From NCBI GenBank assembly GCA_023416335.1, contig JAEZHY010000301.1, positions 1-64,000 of the forward strand: DNA of 64,000 nt, in the 5' to 3' direction. Below are positions 51,576 through 60,808 of this stretch, piece by piece. Under the pieces are notes generated by a model, which saw only the letters and a program-made list of their open reading frames with translations, did no database searches and was not told the DNA's origin. Position 1 is the first letter of the stretch, and every line of letters begins with the position of its first letter. Source of the DNA: Pseudomonadota bacterium (GTDB lineage Bacteria; Desulfobacterota; Syntrophobacteria; Syntrophobacterales; Syntrophobacteraceae). The translations under genes and the position numbers were made by a program.

Positions 51576-51968
51576 ATGAAAGCCGTACAGATTATTCGAT
51601 AACTGACAATTCTGATCCTGTTAACCATATGCCATTCTATCTTCTTGGCTGTTTCGGCCACCTACACTTACGACGACCGAAATCGCCTGATCGAGGTCCT
51701 GCTTGATGACGGCACCCTGATCATATACACCTATGATGAAAACGGGAACCAGACAGGGGTCGTCAATACAATACCTCAAATACCTTCCCATTACTGTTTG
51801 GACAGGTCCAGGAGGCACTATCTCGCCTTCCACGGCCAATGTCTCCCCGGGCGGCAGCCAGACCTTTGCAATAGCCGCGAATCCCGGCCACCAGATAGAA
51901 TGTCGTTGTGGATGGTGATTCCATCGGCAAGCCGGGCAACTTTTTTATTGCGGAGCACCCTTACAGGC
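51576..51968 (+). pseudogene. Decayed secreted YD/RHS-repeat protein
   Basis: The ATG at 51576 has AGGA upstream and opens a signal-peptide-like reading frame that is broken by TAA at 51600; it then goes on as LTILILLTICH and FLAVSA. Two YD repeats follow in the same frame (YTYDDRNRL, YTYDENGNQTG). After about 51765 the similarity moves to a second frame (GGTISPSTANVSPGGSQTF, a bacterial surface repeat), and at about 51899 to a third (NVVVDGDSIGKPGN). One stop and two shifts mark a dead gene. It may be the start of a large RHS-like gene whose body is lost. Confidence 0.65.
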
Positions 51969-54185
51969 TCAGGGGCGTTTAGCAGGAAGAATTATGAAAA
52001 ACTTTGAGCCCTCGCCCGGTTTGCTCTCGGCGGTAAGGAAACCGCCATGGCGTTCGACGATCTTTCTGCAGATCGTGAGTCCGATTCCCGTGCCCTCGTA
52101 CTCATTGCGTCCGTGCAACTGCTGGAAGGGGCGGAAGATCTTGTCGAGGTATTCGTCATTGAAACCGATGCCGTTGTCCTCGACGCAGATTCGGCAATAG
52201 GGGCGGGGGAAAGTGTTTGCAGGTTGTGCTTCGAAGCATTCCGTTGCGTATACTCTGACGCGAGGCTGCCTGTCATTGAATTTCAGCGCGTTTCCGATCA
52301 GGTTTTGAAAGAGTTCCAGCATCTGGTCCCGGTCGGCCATGATCTCGGGCAGGTCTCCTATCTCGAGGACTCCTCCCGATTGCAGAAGCTCTTTCTGAAA
52401 ACCGGCGGCAACGTCTGTAAGGAGTTCTTTCAGGTTCACCGGGGAAAAGGGCTTTTCCTCCCGGGTTACCCTGGAATACTGCATAAGGGCCCTCAGCAGA
52501 TCCTGCATACGGTTGGCCGTCTTCTTCATGCGCTCGAAATAGTCTCGTCCCCGGTCGTCGAGCGACTCTCCGTATCTCGAACTTACAAGGTCGGAGAACG
52601 TCTGGATCTTTCTGAGAGGTTCCTGCAAATCGTGGGAAGCTACGAAAGCGAAATCGCGGAGTTCCCGGTTTGCCCATTCGAGCCGGGCCATGTAGGACCG
52701 GAGATCCTCCTCCGCCTGCTTCCTGGCTGTGATGTCCCGGGAAATAGTGGAGATTCCGATGATTTTGCCATGTTCGTCCCTTATGGGCGAAACGGTTAGG
52801 GAAACATGGATCCGTTTTGCGTCCTTTCTTTGATGGACGGTTTCATAGTTTTCCTTTCGTTCTCCCGACAGGACGCCCCGAAGGATCTCCCGTTCCTCGT
52901 CCTCGCTTTCGTTCGGGAAAACCGTTGTCATCGTAAGCCGGCCCACAACTTCTTTGGCGGAATAGCCGTACATTCTCTCTGCCGCTTTATTCCAGCTCAC
53001 GATATTTCCGTCCGGAGTCTGTCCGATAATGGCGTCGTCTGAGGATTCGACTATTGCCGCAAGGTGTGATCTGGCTCTTTGCGCCTGCTTGAGGGCGCTG
53101 TAGTCGGTGACCGTTGCGGTGATGCCCTTGAACTTTCCGGACGAATCGAGCATGGGAGCGGAGGAAACGATCACTGGAATTTCCCGTCCGCCTCTCGCGC
53201 AGAGGTTTGTTTCAAACGATGCCCGCCTGCAGTCCGGACCCGTGGACATATTCTCCCGGAAGGTGTGTTCCGCCCTCCCGGCAAACAGTGAATGAGCCGG
53301 ACGCGAGAGTAGTTCCTCCTGCAAGTAGCCGAGGAGTTCGCAAAGTTTGCCGTTTACGTAGGTGAGGAGGTTCTGTTCGTCCTGGACCCATAACCCCTCA
53401 TTCATTGTTTCAACGAGCGTTCTGAACTTCTTCTCGCTCTCCTGCAGGGCGCATTCCGCCAATTGACGCTCGGCCATTTCGGCTTTGAGGTACTCATTGG
53501 ATATCGAAAGCTCCGCCGTACGCTCCTCGACCCTGATTTCAAGTTCGTCCCGTGCTTGTCTCAGGGCCTCTTCGGCTTTTTCCCGTTCGCGGATTTCGGC
53601 TGTGAGATTACTGTTTACCAGAGTCAGTTCGTCGGTGCGTTGTCTGATCTGATCCCGCGCTTCGGCGAGGTTCCGGACCATCTCGTTGAAGGATTCGGAA
53701 AAATCGCCAAGGAAGTCAACCCGTTGGCTGAGATCCCCCTGGGCTATCATGCGTGTTTGCCAGGTCAGATGGCGCAGGTTGCTCTGCAGCGTCTTAAGCC
53801 CCCCGGCCATTGCGCCTTTGGCCTTGAGGGATTGAGACAAATCGCCCCGGGAGATGGCGAGCGCGAAATTGTAAACGGAGAGCATATCGGCCTGGAGGTT
53901 GGAAAGTCGCGCTTCGAGTTCGGGGGCCTCCGGTATTCGTACCGGCTGCAGTGCTCCCTTGGACCACATGGCTTCGATTGCCTGAAGAGCATAATCATCG
54001 GTGTCGCACTCAGTGGATTGTGGAGTGCTGCCGCACAGGATACGCCTGGCCTTTTCAACGGCCTGGAATAACTCCGGTACTTCGAATGATTCCGATTCGA
54101 CTGCCTTATCGATTTGCTTCCTGAGTTCAATCAGAATGTCTTTGGCCAAGTCGAAATCAAAGTTTTTCTCGTAGGGCAGGCTCAC
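51969..54185 (-). CDS. Sensor histidine kinase with HAMP-like and two PAS domains
   Basis: 738 aa; soluble, no membrane segment. Layout: N-terminal helical part, HAMP-like helices (~110-190), coiled coil (~190-260), PAS 1 (~265-385), PAS 2 with PAC (~390-500), HisKA (FVASHDLQEPLRKI, phospho-His near 522) and HATPase (NALKF, DNGIGF, GTGIGL). The H-box type with DLQEP is phytochrome-like. I chose GTG at 54185, which overlaps the stop of the V4R gene (GTGA) and has AAGG upstream, in place of ATG 54230, which overlaps by 49 bases. No receiver is adjacent. Confidence 0.88.
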   Translation of the reverse strand: MSLPYEKNFDFDLAKDILIELRKQIDKAVESESFEVPELFQAVEKARRILCGSTPQSTECDTDDYALQAIEAMWSKGALQPVRIPEAPELEARLSNLQADMLSVYNFALAISRGDLSQSLKAKGAMAGGLKTLQSNLRHLTWQTRMIAQGDLSQRVDFLGDFSESFNEMVRNLAEARDQIRQRTDELTLVNSNLTAEIREREKAEEALRQARDELEIRVEERTAELSISNEYLKAEMAERQLAECALQESEKKFRTLVETMNEGLWVQDEQNLLTYVNGKLCELLGYLQEELLSRPAHSLFAGRAEHTFRENMSTGPDCRRASFETNLCARGGREIPVIVSSAPMLDSSGKFKGITATVTDYSALKQAQRARSHLAAIVESSDDAIIGQTPDGNIVSWNKAAERMYGYSAKEVVGRLTMTTVFPNESEDEEREILRGVLSGERKENYETVHQRKDAKRIHVSLTVSPIRDEHGKIIGISTISRDITARKQAEEDLRSYMARLEWANRELRDFAFVASHDLQEPLRKIQTFSDLVSSRYGESLDDRGRDYFERMKKTANRMQDLLRALMQYSRVTREEKPFSPVNLKELLTDVAAGFQKELLQSGGVLEIGDLPEIMADRDQMLELFQNLIGNALKFNDRQPRVRVYATECFEAQPANTFPRPYCRICVEDNGIGFNDEYLDKIFRPFQQLHGRNEYEGTGIGLTICRKIVERHGGFLTAESKPGEGSKFFIILPAKRP

Positions 54186-54703
54186 GCGTCTACCTTTGCC
54201 GTGAAGCGGCAGGTGCGTTCTCCAGTGCACCAGCAGTCTACTTCTTTCACACTGAAGCGTTTGCCCGTGTAACTCTCCATGAGTCCGGCGATGAATCCTT
54301 CATCATAAGTGCAGATCTCATAGCCCAGTTCGGGGAGACCCGAGCAATCCAGGTCTTCCGAGACAGTGAAGACAAAGTTTTCATTCTTTGCGTCAGCATG
54401 TTCGACTCGAAATACGCCTATCCCCATCTCCCTGAGAGTGTTCTGCACCTGCTTGACGAAATCGGCAAAATCAGCGGAGCGGTCAAGCACATGTTGGTAG
54501 AACTGGCATCCCGCAAGTTTGCCGGCTTCATAAAAAAACTTGTCCGCCTTATCGCTGCCCACGTTCTGCTCCAAAACATCGCGGACGCAAAACTGCATCA
54601 GGCGATAGACTTCCAGGCGGGCGGAACGTCCGAGATTAGGCCGTCCCAGGTCGAGGTCTCCTATCAAGTCCCAGGAGAACTTATACTTGCTCTTTCCCTC
54701 CAT
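54182..54703 (-). CDS. V4R-domain ligand-sensing protein
   Basis: 173 aa. The C-terminal half is a V4R (4-vinyl reductase) domain: CTYDEGFIAGLMESYTGK, then the conserved VKEVDCWCTGERTCRF with three Cys. V4R domains bind small hydrophobic molecules or haem-like ligands in XylR/DmpR activators and in bacteriochlorophyll synthesis. Here it is stand-alone and coupled to the histidine kinase by a GTGA overlap, so it is likely the input subunit. ATG at 54703 after AGGAG. Confidence 0.85.
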   Translation of the reverse strand: MEGKSKYKFSWDLIGDLDLGRPNLGRSARLEVYRLMQFCVRDVLEQNVGSDKADKFFYEAGKLAGCQFYQHVLDRSADFADFVKQVQNTLREMGIGVFRVEHADAKNENFVFTVSEDLDCSGLPELGYEICTYDEGFIAGLMESYTGKRFSVKEVDCWCTGERTCRFTAKVDA

Positions 54704-55102
54704 TGACTGCTCCTGCGTGGGTCTCACCGGATGTGATACGTTTTCTCTTCGATTGAGATTATAATCAATTATATCAAATGGACGCGCTCCCAGACAGAGT
54801 TTTGTCGAAAGGAACTCTCATAATGAGAGTACCCGGATTTTTGCATCTTATACGGAGTTGCGTTCAAGCGGAGCCGCCGCATTCCCGAATGCGGTTTGAA
54901 CAGGATGAAACTTCGCTTTTGAGGGAAGCCCCGTTGAGTTTAGGCACGGTTTCCTGATCGTGCCGGGCTGAAACCGAAAAAGTCGCCGTCGGAAGAACAC
55001 GCCATAACCCGGTCCTGAAAAATGAAGTTTCATACAAGAAGGATCCAAATAGCGTGGGGACCGGTGGCCCCCACACCCCCTGCGCCGCTCTGCGGCTTAC
55101 TT

Positions 55103-55155
55103 GGCGCTTGCTGTGCCCGCCCCGCAAAGGCACCGGGGCAGGCATAGCAAGCGCC
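55103..55155. repeat. Large imperfect inverted repeat
   Basis: GGCGCTTGCT (55103-55112) pairs with AGCAAGCGCC (55146-55155), and the inner arms TGCC-GCCCCG and CGGGGC-GGCA extend the stem. It could be a REP-like element or a stable RNA hairpin. Confidence 0.7.
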
Positions 55156-55268
55156 GAGCGATCGGCCCAAGAGGGCCGAAATCTGGTGCAAGTGCCTGGT
55201 CGGGGGTTAACCTCTTCCACCTCGGCAGGGAATTAAATATCAACTTGAAAGCAACTTACATTTGCGCT

Positions 55269-55296
55269 GGTTCCCAAGGTCCGCCTTGGGGACCCC
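55269..55296. repeat. Palindromic repeat, family B, third copy
   Basis: GGTTCCCAAGG / CCTTGGGGACC, with one mismatch; flanking GCGCTGG and CCCCGGG resemble the copies at 26366 and 26606. Confidence 0.7.
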
Positions 55297-55547
55297 GGGT
55301 ATTTGAAGCTCCGCTTGCACGAGGGATTGGCTACGCAACGCTCCACCACATTCATCTCCTTGCATCTCCCTGTGTTTCAGAATGAAATAAGCTCAATTCC
55401 AAGCGGGTATTTATTTTTCATTTTGAAACATCACTCCCGAGTTCTCCATCAAAACTCCTGAAAAAACAAACTAATATCCTGATAAATCAAATACTTAACC
55501 TGATGGCACCGCTCTTGCTCATATCATCCCTGACGAAAGGGTGAAGC

Positions 55548-55976
55548 ATGGAACGGATACTCGTCAGTATGGATGCACGGCACGGGGCTTGGGGGGCCTG
55601 GTCCAGAGCCATTTCGCTCGCCAGGCGGATAAACGCCCGTGTGTTTGTGCTCCTGGTATTTACCCCCGGTGAGGATGGGGGCGGAAATGGAGAAAACGGG
55701 GCAGGCGAGAGTGTAAGGCATCGCCTCGAGCTTCTTATCGAATTGGCAAAATCAGACGGGATTTCAATCGATTACTTCGTTTCGGAGGGTAACTATGAAG
55801 AAGAGGTGATCCAATTTGCCGACCATAACCGAATCACTCTGATGGTAGCCGAACCTTCCGACGGAAGCAGCAGGCACCACGAGCGGGAGTCTCTTTCTTT
55901 CCAGAAAATCCGGCATCGCATCAATTGCAGGATGGAGCTGGTAAGTCCCCGAAAACCTCAGAATCTCCAGGCATGA
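55548..55976 (+). CDS. UspA-like protein lacking the ATP motif
   Basis: 142 aa. Universal-stress-protein fold: MERILVSMDARHGAW start and ISIDYFVSEGNYEEEVIQFADHNRITLMV. The ATP-binding loop GxxGx9GS/T expected after LMVAEPS is replaced by a polar segment (DGSSRHHERESLSFQ), so it probably does not bind ATP. First gene of a tight rightward operon; the exporter starts 11 bases after its stop. Likely an adaptor in the system rather than a general stress protein. Confidence 0.8.
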   Translation: MERILVSMDARHGAWGAWSRAISLARRINARVFVLLVFTPGEDGGGNGENGAGESVRHRLELLIELAKSDGISIDYFVSEGNYEEEVIQFADHNRITLMVAEPSDGSSRHHERESLSFQKIRHRINCRMELVSPRKPQNLQA

Positions 55977-55987
55977 CAGGATAAAAG

Positions 55988-56923
55988 ATGGGCATTCCAA
56001 TCCACATGTATCTACCGATAGCAGGAAATAGCGTTAACATGCTCGCAATCCTTGGCTTGGGCGGAGCCGTTGGACTCTTGTCCGGTATTTTCGGAGTCGG
56101 CGGCGGTTTTCTCATGACGCCCCTTCTCATTATGATGGGCATCCCTCCAACGGTTGCAGCAGCTTCGGATTCCAACCAGATCGTAGGGGCTTCCACTTCC
56201 GGGACACTGGCGCATTTTCGCCTCGGTAACGTCGACTGCAAAATGGGACTGCTCCTTCTTCTCGGAGGCGTCGTCGGCGGGACGGCCGGGGTGCAGGTGA
56301 TCAAGGTGCTTCGCCAGCTCGGCAACGCGGATTTCCTTATCAACGTCACCTATGTACTGATGCTCGGAATTATTGGCGGGTACATGTTCATCGAAAGCAT
56401 ACAGTCGATGCGGGCTCCCAGGGTGGAATCGAACCGGCCGGCCAGGGAAAAGGAATCGGTTTATGCAAATCTGGTCAACGGACTGCCCTGGCAGGTCGAT
56501 TTCAAACGCTCCGGTGTGCGTCTTTCGATCCTCATGCCTCTCGTTCTCGGCGTGCTCGTCGGGATACTTTCGGCGATCATGGGAGTAGGCGGCGGGTTCA
56601 TCATGGTCCCCGTAATGGTCTACCTGCTGCGGATGCCCATGCACGTCGTCGTCGGCACGAGCCTTTTCCAGATTCTCTTTACCTGCATCAACGTCACGTT
56701 CATGCAGGCATGGGAAAACCACACGGTGGATTTCGTCCTGGCGCTGCTGCTTCTGATAGGGTCCTCCTTCGGCGCTCAGATGGGGGCGATTGTGGGGAAA
56801 AAACTGCGCGGCGATCAGTTGAAGATCCTGCTCGCGTCGCTCGTGCTCGTGGTGATGGTGAAAATGCTCTATCAGCTTCTGGCCAGGCCCGATGTTTTGC
56901 TGGCATATGTCGGAGGACACTGA
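55988..56923 (+). CDS. TauE/SafE (TSUP) family anion exporter
   Basis: 311 aa with about eight hydrophobic helices in two related halves, each opening with the family motif (GIFGVGGGFLMTP near 40, AIMGVGGGFIMVP near 200). TSUP proteins export sulfite, sulfoacetate or other sulfur/organic anions, or take up thiosulfate. In a sulfate reducer sulfite or a sulfonate is plausible, not proven. The next gene starts one base after the stop. Confidence 0.9.
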   Translation: MGIPIHMYLPIAGNSVNMLAILGLGGAVGLLSGIFGVGGGFLMTPLLIMMGIPPTVAAASDSNQIVGASTSGTLAHFRLGNVDCKMGLLLLLGGVVGGTAGVQVIKVLRQLGNADFLINVTYVLMLGIIGGYMFIESIQSMRAPRVESNRPAREKESVYANLVNGLPWQVDFKRSGVRLSILMPLVLGVLVGILSAIMGVGGGFIMVPVMVYLLRMPMHVVVGTSLFQILFTCINVTFMQAWENHTVDFVLALLLLIGSSFGAQMGAIVGKKLRGDQLKILLASLVLVVMVKMLYQLLARPDVLLAYVGGH

Positions 56924-56924
56924 G

Positions 56925-57701
56925 ATGAAGACAAAAAGCCTTCTTTGTGCGGCCGTACTGTGCCTGCTTCTTTCCGTTCCCGTATATGCCGGGGATTCCA
57001 TGCAGCCGACCGTGGAACCGCAGGTTATAAGTATAGGTGCCCTCTATAACGGCACGACCCTGCACGTTGACGGAAGCATTCCCGCCGACGGCAACGTCGT
57101 TCTGCGGTTCCTGGGCGCTTCCTGCAACCTGCAATTGAAGGAAAAGGGCAAAGTCTTCGGCCTGATGTGGATGAACCTGGACTCACTGGTTCTTAGCGGG
57201 GTGCCGAGCGTCTGCATCGTCGATGCGGCCGAGATTCCCGGCAGTTCGGCGAAGAGTTCGGGTGAGGGCAAGGCCCTCGAACCTTTCCTGCTCGGAGCGC
57301 TCAAGGATGGGGCCAGGATAGAAGGTGAAGGCGCCGGGCAACATGAGAGTGCCTTCGATGAGTTTATCAAATTGAAAAAAGAAGAGGGGCTCTACCGCGA
57401 GGTGGCCGGAAATATCAGGTTCGATCCCGCGTCGGACGGCCGGAAGTCTTTTCACGCGGAAATTCCGGTCCCGTCGCGCCTTGCCCCCGGCGATTACCTC
57501 GTCGAGGTCTCAGCCATCAGAAACGGTGGGGTCGTGAGCAGAAGCGAGTTGCCTGTGTCTGTAAAACTCGTTGGATTTCCCGGCTTTCTGGCAGGCCTTG
57601 CCTATAAGCATGCCGCGCTCTACGGCGTGCTTGCCACGCTTATAGCCCTCCTGGGCGGACTGGCTATAGGCGCCGTATTCCAGAGCAAGGGAGCCCATTA
57701 A
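56925..57701 (+). CDS. Exported, C-terminally anchored protein next to TauE
   Basis: 258 aa. Signal peptide 1-~23 (LLSVPVYAGD), beta-rich periplasmic domain (ISIGALYNGTTLHVDGSIP, VVLRFLG), a C-terminal transmembrane helix (~228-252) and a short cytosolic end. Length, topology and place resemble the Alph_Pro_TM/TIGR02186 family, which also neighbours TauE exporters in alphaproteobacteria. It probably forms a complex with the exporter on the periplasmic side. GGAGG precedes the ATG at 56925. Confidence 0.75.
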   Translation: MKTKSLLCAAVLCLLLSVPVYAGDSMQPTVEPQVISIGALYNGTTLHVDGSIPADGNVVLRFLGASCNLQLKEKGKVFGLMWMNLDSLVLSGVPSVCIVDAAEIPGSSAKSSGEGKALEPFLLGALKDGARIEGEGAGQHESAFDEFIKLKKEEGLYREVAGNIRFDPASDGRKSFHAEIPVPSRLAPGDYLVEVSAIRNGGVVSRSELPVSVKLVGFPGFLAGLAYKHAALYGVLATLIALLGGLAIGAVFQSKGAH

Positions 57702-57712
57702 AGGGCAGTGGG

Positions 57713-60304
57713 ATGAATCTATTAGCCGAATTCAAAAGTATGGTCCTGTGCCGGTCCCATGCAAAGCCTGCCGTTCCCTTTTCAGTGCTTTTCAAGAAAT
57801 TCAAGGCCATATTGGAGCGCAACAACCGGATCCTTGAACTCATGGCCGACATGGGCGACAAGCTGGGCGGAGAGTACATATTCGACCGGCAGTATATCTT
57901 CGATACCTGTGAGCGTCTCAACGACCATGTGTTCAAACTCATATCCGACCTCTGCGTCTTGAATCATCGGAAGAATACGGACCTTTTCATCGCCTTCGAG
58001 CGGATCCAGCACGAAATCCAGGAGGAAATGGCCGGACGGCATGCTTTCCCAATGGTGAAGCCGGCCATACTCCTGGACGACATCAACTCGGACCTGATCG
58101 ATGAGGTCGGAAACAAGTTTGCCGGACTCGGGGACCTGCGCAACATCCTCTCGCTTCCGGTCACCGACGGCTTCGTCATCACGACGAAGACGTTCTTCGA
58201 TTTTATGGAGCATAACGCCCTTTTCGATCTCATCCAGGAGAAGCTGTCGCACTGGGACGGCGAGGACAGGGAATACTTCCGGTACATGTCCCGGGATTTG
58301 CAGCAGCACATTCTGGATGCGAAAGTGCCTCGCTCCATCTCCTCTCACATCGATGCCATGCTTGATATCATCTCGTCCCGCCACAGGGGAATTCCGCTCA
58401 AGTTTGCCGTCCGGAGCAGCGCCTGGGGCGAGGGTGGCGAATTCAGCTTTGCAGGGCAGTACGACAGTGTTCTCAACGTGCCGGCGAGCGGAGTTCCGGA
58501 TGCGTATAAGCGGGTGGTGGCAAGCGCCTACTCGCCGGAGGCCTGGCAATACCGCATTCACAGGGGATACCGCGAGCACGAGACGGCCATGGCGGTAGGC
58601 TGCCAGATCATGGTGGAAGCCGAATCGAGCGGGGTCATCTACACATATGCGCCCGGGATGTCCGACAGGGAATCGATGGTCATCAGTGCCGTGTGGGGAC
58701 TCGGTCCTGCCGTTGTGGACGGGACCGCAGAGTCCGACACGTTCATTCTCGACCGGGAGCCTCCTTACGCCCCCATCTTCTCCGAACCGGGTCAGAAGGA
58801 CAGGCGAATCGCACCCATTCATGGCGGCGGAGTGGATTGGCAGGATGTTCCAGAGGATATCCGGGGTGTCCCGTGCCTGACCGCCGAGCAGATGAACGAT
58901 CTTGCCCAGGCCGCAATGGCCATCGAGCGTTACTACCGGCAGCCGCAGGATATCGAATGGGCTTTCGACAAAAAAGGAAACCTGTTCATTCTTCAGGCGC
59001 GCCCTCTAAATATCCGCCCCGCGGGGATCGAGACCATTTCGGTCGAGGATGCCTTTACATCCGACCAGGTAATCTTTTCCGGCAAGGGTACGGTGGTGCA
59101 CGGAGGAGTAGGTTGCGGGAAGGTCCGCGTGGTTCGGAAAGACCAGGATCTGGACGACTTTCCTCAGGGAGGCATTCTTGTCGCGAAGTATACGTCCCCC
59201 AGGTATTCCCGGGTAATGAACAAGGTCCAGGGCATCATTACGGATATCGGATCCGCGACGGGGCACATGGCGGCTCTTGCCCGCGAGTACCGCATCCCTG
59301 CGATTGTCGATACCGGCGATGCAACGAGCATCCTGTCAAACGGAGACGAGATAACGTTGGATGCCGGGCAAAGGACCGTTTATAGAGGGCTGCTGACGGG
59401 GCTCGACCAGTTCGATCTCACGGGTGAAGACGTTTTCGAAGAGTCCTATGAGTTCCGCCTGCTCAGGCGGCTTTTGCGCAAGATAAACCCGCTCAATCTC
59501 GTGGATCCGCACCGCGAGGACTTCAAACCGACTTCCTGCCGGACCTACCACGACATAACGCGGTATATCCATGAGAAGGCCGTCGAGAAGCTGATAGACC
59601 TGAGCGAGAATTATCAGAACCAGCACGATGCGCCTCCCAGGCGCTTCGAATTCGAGATCCCGCTTGGACTGATGATCATCGATATCGAAAACGGAACGAC
59701 AGCCCCGCGAAACAGTACATCGGTGACCGCGGCCGACATCGTTTCAGTCCCGATGAAGGCACTGTTGGAAGGCCTGGCGGAATCGGGGATGTGGGAGACA
59801 GAACCGGTGTCCCTCGACCTGAAGGGTTTCATGTCGAGCCTTACGCGGACGTTCAGCGCCCAGATGGCGAGTCCCGATACGATCGGACGCAACCTCGCGG
59901 TGGTTTCGAAGGAATACCTGAATCTCAATCTCAGGTTGGGCTATCACTTCAATATTGTCGATGCTTATATAGGGGACTCGCTGAACGACAACTATATCTA
60001 CTTCCGATTCCTCGGGGGAGTTACGGACCTTGTCCGTCGGTCGCGCCGTGCCAGGTTTATCGCCGAAGTCCTGGAAAGATTCGATTTCCGGGTGGAAACG
60101 CACGGGGACCTCGTGGTCGGGAGAATAAAGAAGTTTTCCGGGGACAGGATGGCTGGCAAGATGAGAGTTCTCGGCGGCCTGATCGGCTACACGCGGCAGC
60201 TCGATATCCAGATGCACAGCGACAGCCTGGTCGGACATTACCTGACGGATTTTATCCGGCGCATCCAGCCCTTTACGGAGGAAGATTATGGCCATTCCCT
60301 CTGA
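57713..60304 (+). CDS. PEP-synthase/PPDK-like phosphotransfer protein 1 (intact ATP-grasp)
   Basis: 863 aa. N-terminal helical domain (~25-110, ILELMADMGDKLGGEYIFDR). ATP-grasp module (~115-435) with AVRSSAWGE (R234), SFAGQYDSVLNV, DIEW (413-416) and LQARP (Q428, R430), all as in PEP synthase. Swivelling phosphohistidine domain (~450-560) with H518 in GSATGHMAALARE. The last 300 residues do not look like the PEP/pyruvate barrel; they hold CRTYHDI (609-615), GRNLAVVSKEYLNL and YIYFRF. It can thus phosphorylate its own His from ATP, but the acceptor is unknown. The next gene overlaps its end by 17 bases. Confidence 0.85.
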   Translation: MNLLAEFKSMVLCRSHAKPAVPFSVLFKKFKAILERNNRILELMADMGDKLGGEYIFDRQYIFDTCERLNDHVFKLISDLCVLNHRKNTDLFIAFERIQHEIQEEMAGRHAFPMVKPAILLDDINSDLIDEVGNKFAGLGDLRNILSLPVTDGFVITTKTFFDFMEHNALFDLIQEKLSHWDGEDREYFRYMSRDLQQHILDAKVPRSISSHIDAMLDIISSRHRGIPLKFAVRSSAWGEGGEFSFAGQYDSVLNVPASGVPDAYKRVVASAYSPEAWQYRIHRGYREHETAMAVGCQIMVEAESSGVIYTYAPGMSDRESMVISAVWGLGPAVVDGTAESDTFILDREPPYAPIFSEPGQKDRRIAPIHGGGVDWQDVPEDIRGVPCLTAEQMNDLAQAAMAIERYYRQPQDIEWAFDKKGNLFILQARPLNIRPAGIETISVEDAFTSDQVIFSGKGTVVHGGVGCGKVRVVRKDQDLDDFPQGGILVAKYTSPRYSRVMNKVQGIITDIGSATGHMAALAREYRIPAIVDTGDATSILSNGDEITLDAGQRTVYRGLLTGLDQFDLTGEDVFEESYEFRLLRRLLRKINPLNLVDPHREDFKPTSCRTYHDITRYIHEKAVEKLIDLSENYQNQHDAPPRRFEFEIPLGLMIIDIENGTTAPRNSTSVTAADIVSVPMKALLEGLAESGMWETEPVSLDLKGFMSSLTRTFSAQMASPDTIGRNLAVVSKEYLNLNLRLGYHFNIVDAYIGDSLNDNYIYFRFLGGVTDLVRRSRRARFIAEVLERFDFRVETHGDLVVGRIKKFSGDRMAGKMRVLGGLIGYTRQLDIQMHSDSLVGHYLTDFIRRIQPFTEEDYGHSL

Positions 60305-60698
60305 AGCCCGAAGCGGCGTCAAGACGCAGATCCTCATCCTCGACGACGAACCGATCGTCTGCAAGCGGCTGAAGCCCGCTTTCCAGAAGGCCGGCTACGA
60401 AGTCGAAACCTTCACGGACAGCGCTCTTGCCATGGCCAGAGTAGAGGAGAAAAGATTCGACGTCGTCATTACCGATCTCAAAATGGAAGGAACCGACGGG
60501 ATACAGTTCCTGATGCGCATCAAGGAAATCTCACCGGATACCGGCGTCATTGTCATTACGGGCTTTGCGACCGCCGAGACCGCCAGGGAATCGCTTCGCG
60601 AAGGCGCCTTCGATTTTGTGGCCAAGCCCTTCAAATTGAGCGACATTCTGGACATTGTCGCCGGTCTGATGGATAAATCAAGGCGGCGGGCCGTGTGA
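60288..60698 (+). CDS. Single-domain response regulator
   Basis: 136 aa. CheY-like receiver: acidic pocket D19-D20, phospho-acceptor D63 (ITDLKM), T in VIVITGF, K in FVAKPF. No output domain. GGAGG lies just before the ATG inside the preceding gene, which it overlaps by 17 bases. It sits between two PPDK-like genes, with no histidine kinase in the operon, so it may receive phosphate from a distant kinase or, as a hypothesis, from the phosphohistidine proteins. Confidence 0.92.
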   Translation: MAIPSEARSGVKTQILILDDEPIVCKRLKPAFQKAGYEVETFTDSALAMARVEEKRFDVVITDLKMEGTDGIQFLMRIKEISPDTGVIVITGFATAETARESLREGAFDFVAKPFKLSDILDIVAGLMDKSRRRAV

Positions 60699-60808
60699 TG
60701 GGTGGGAGCGAAGCGGGAACCCATCGTTTTTAAAGGTCCGCTCCGTTGGCAGCCGCCAGGAGGCGATTGAGAGCCGGCGAAGGTTGGGCAAATTTCAAGG
60801 GAACCGTT

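Larger units (their letters stand above)
54704..55547. other. 844-bp intergenic region with inverted repeats
   Basis: Separates the leftward V4R-kinase pair from the rightward usp operon. Contains a 53-bp inverted repeat (55103-55155) and a family B palindrome (55269-55296). The usp promoter is expected in 55400-55530, where the DNA is AT-rich. No gene. Confidence 0.6.
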
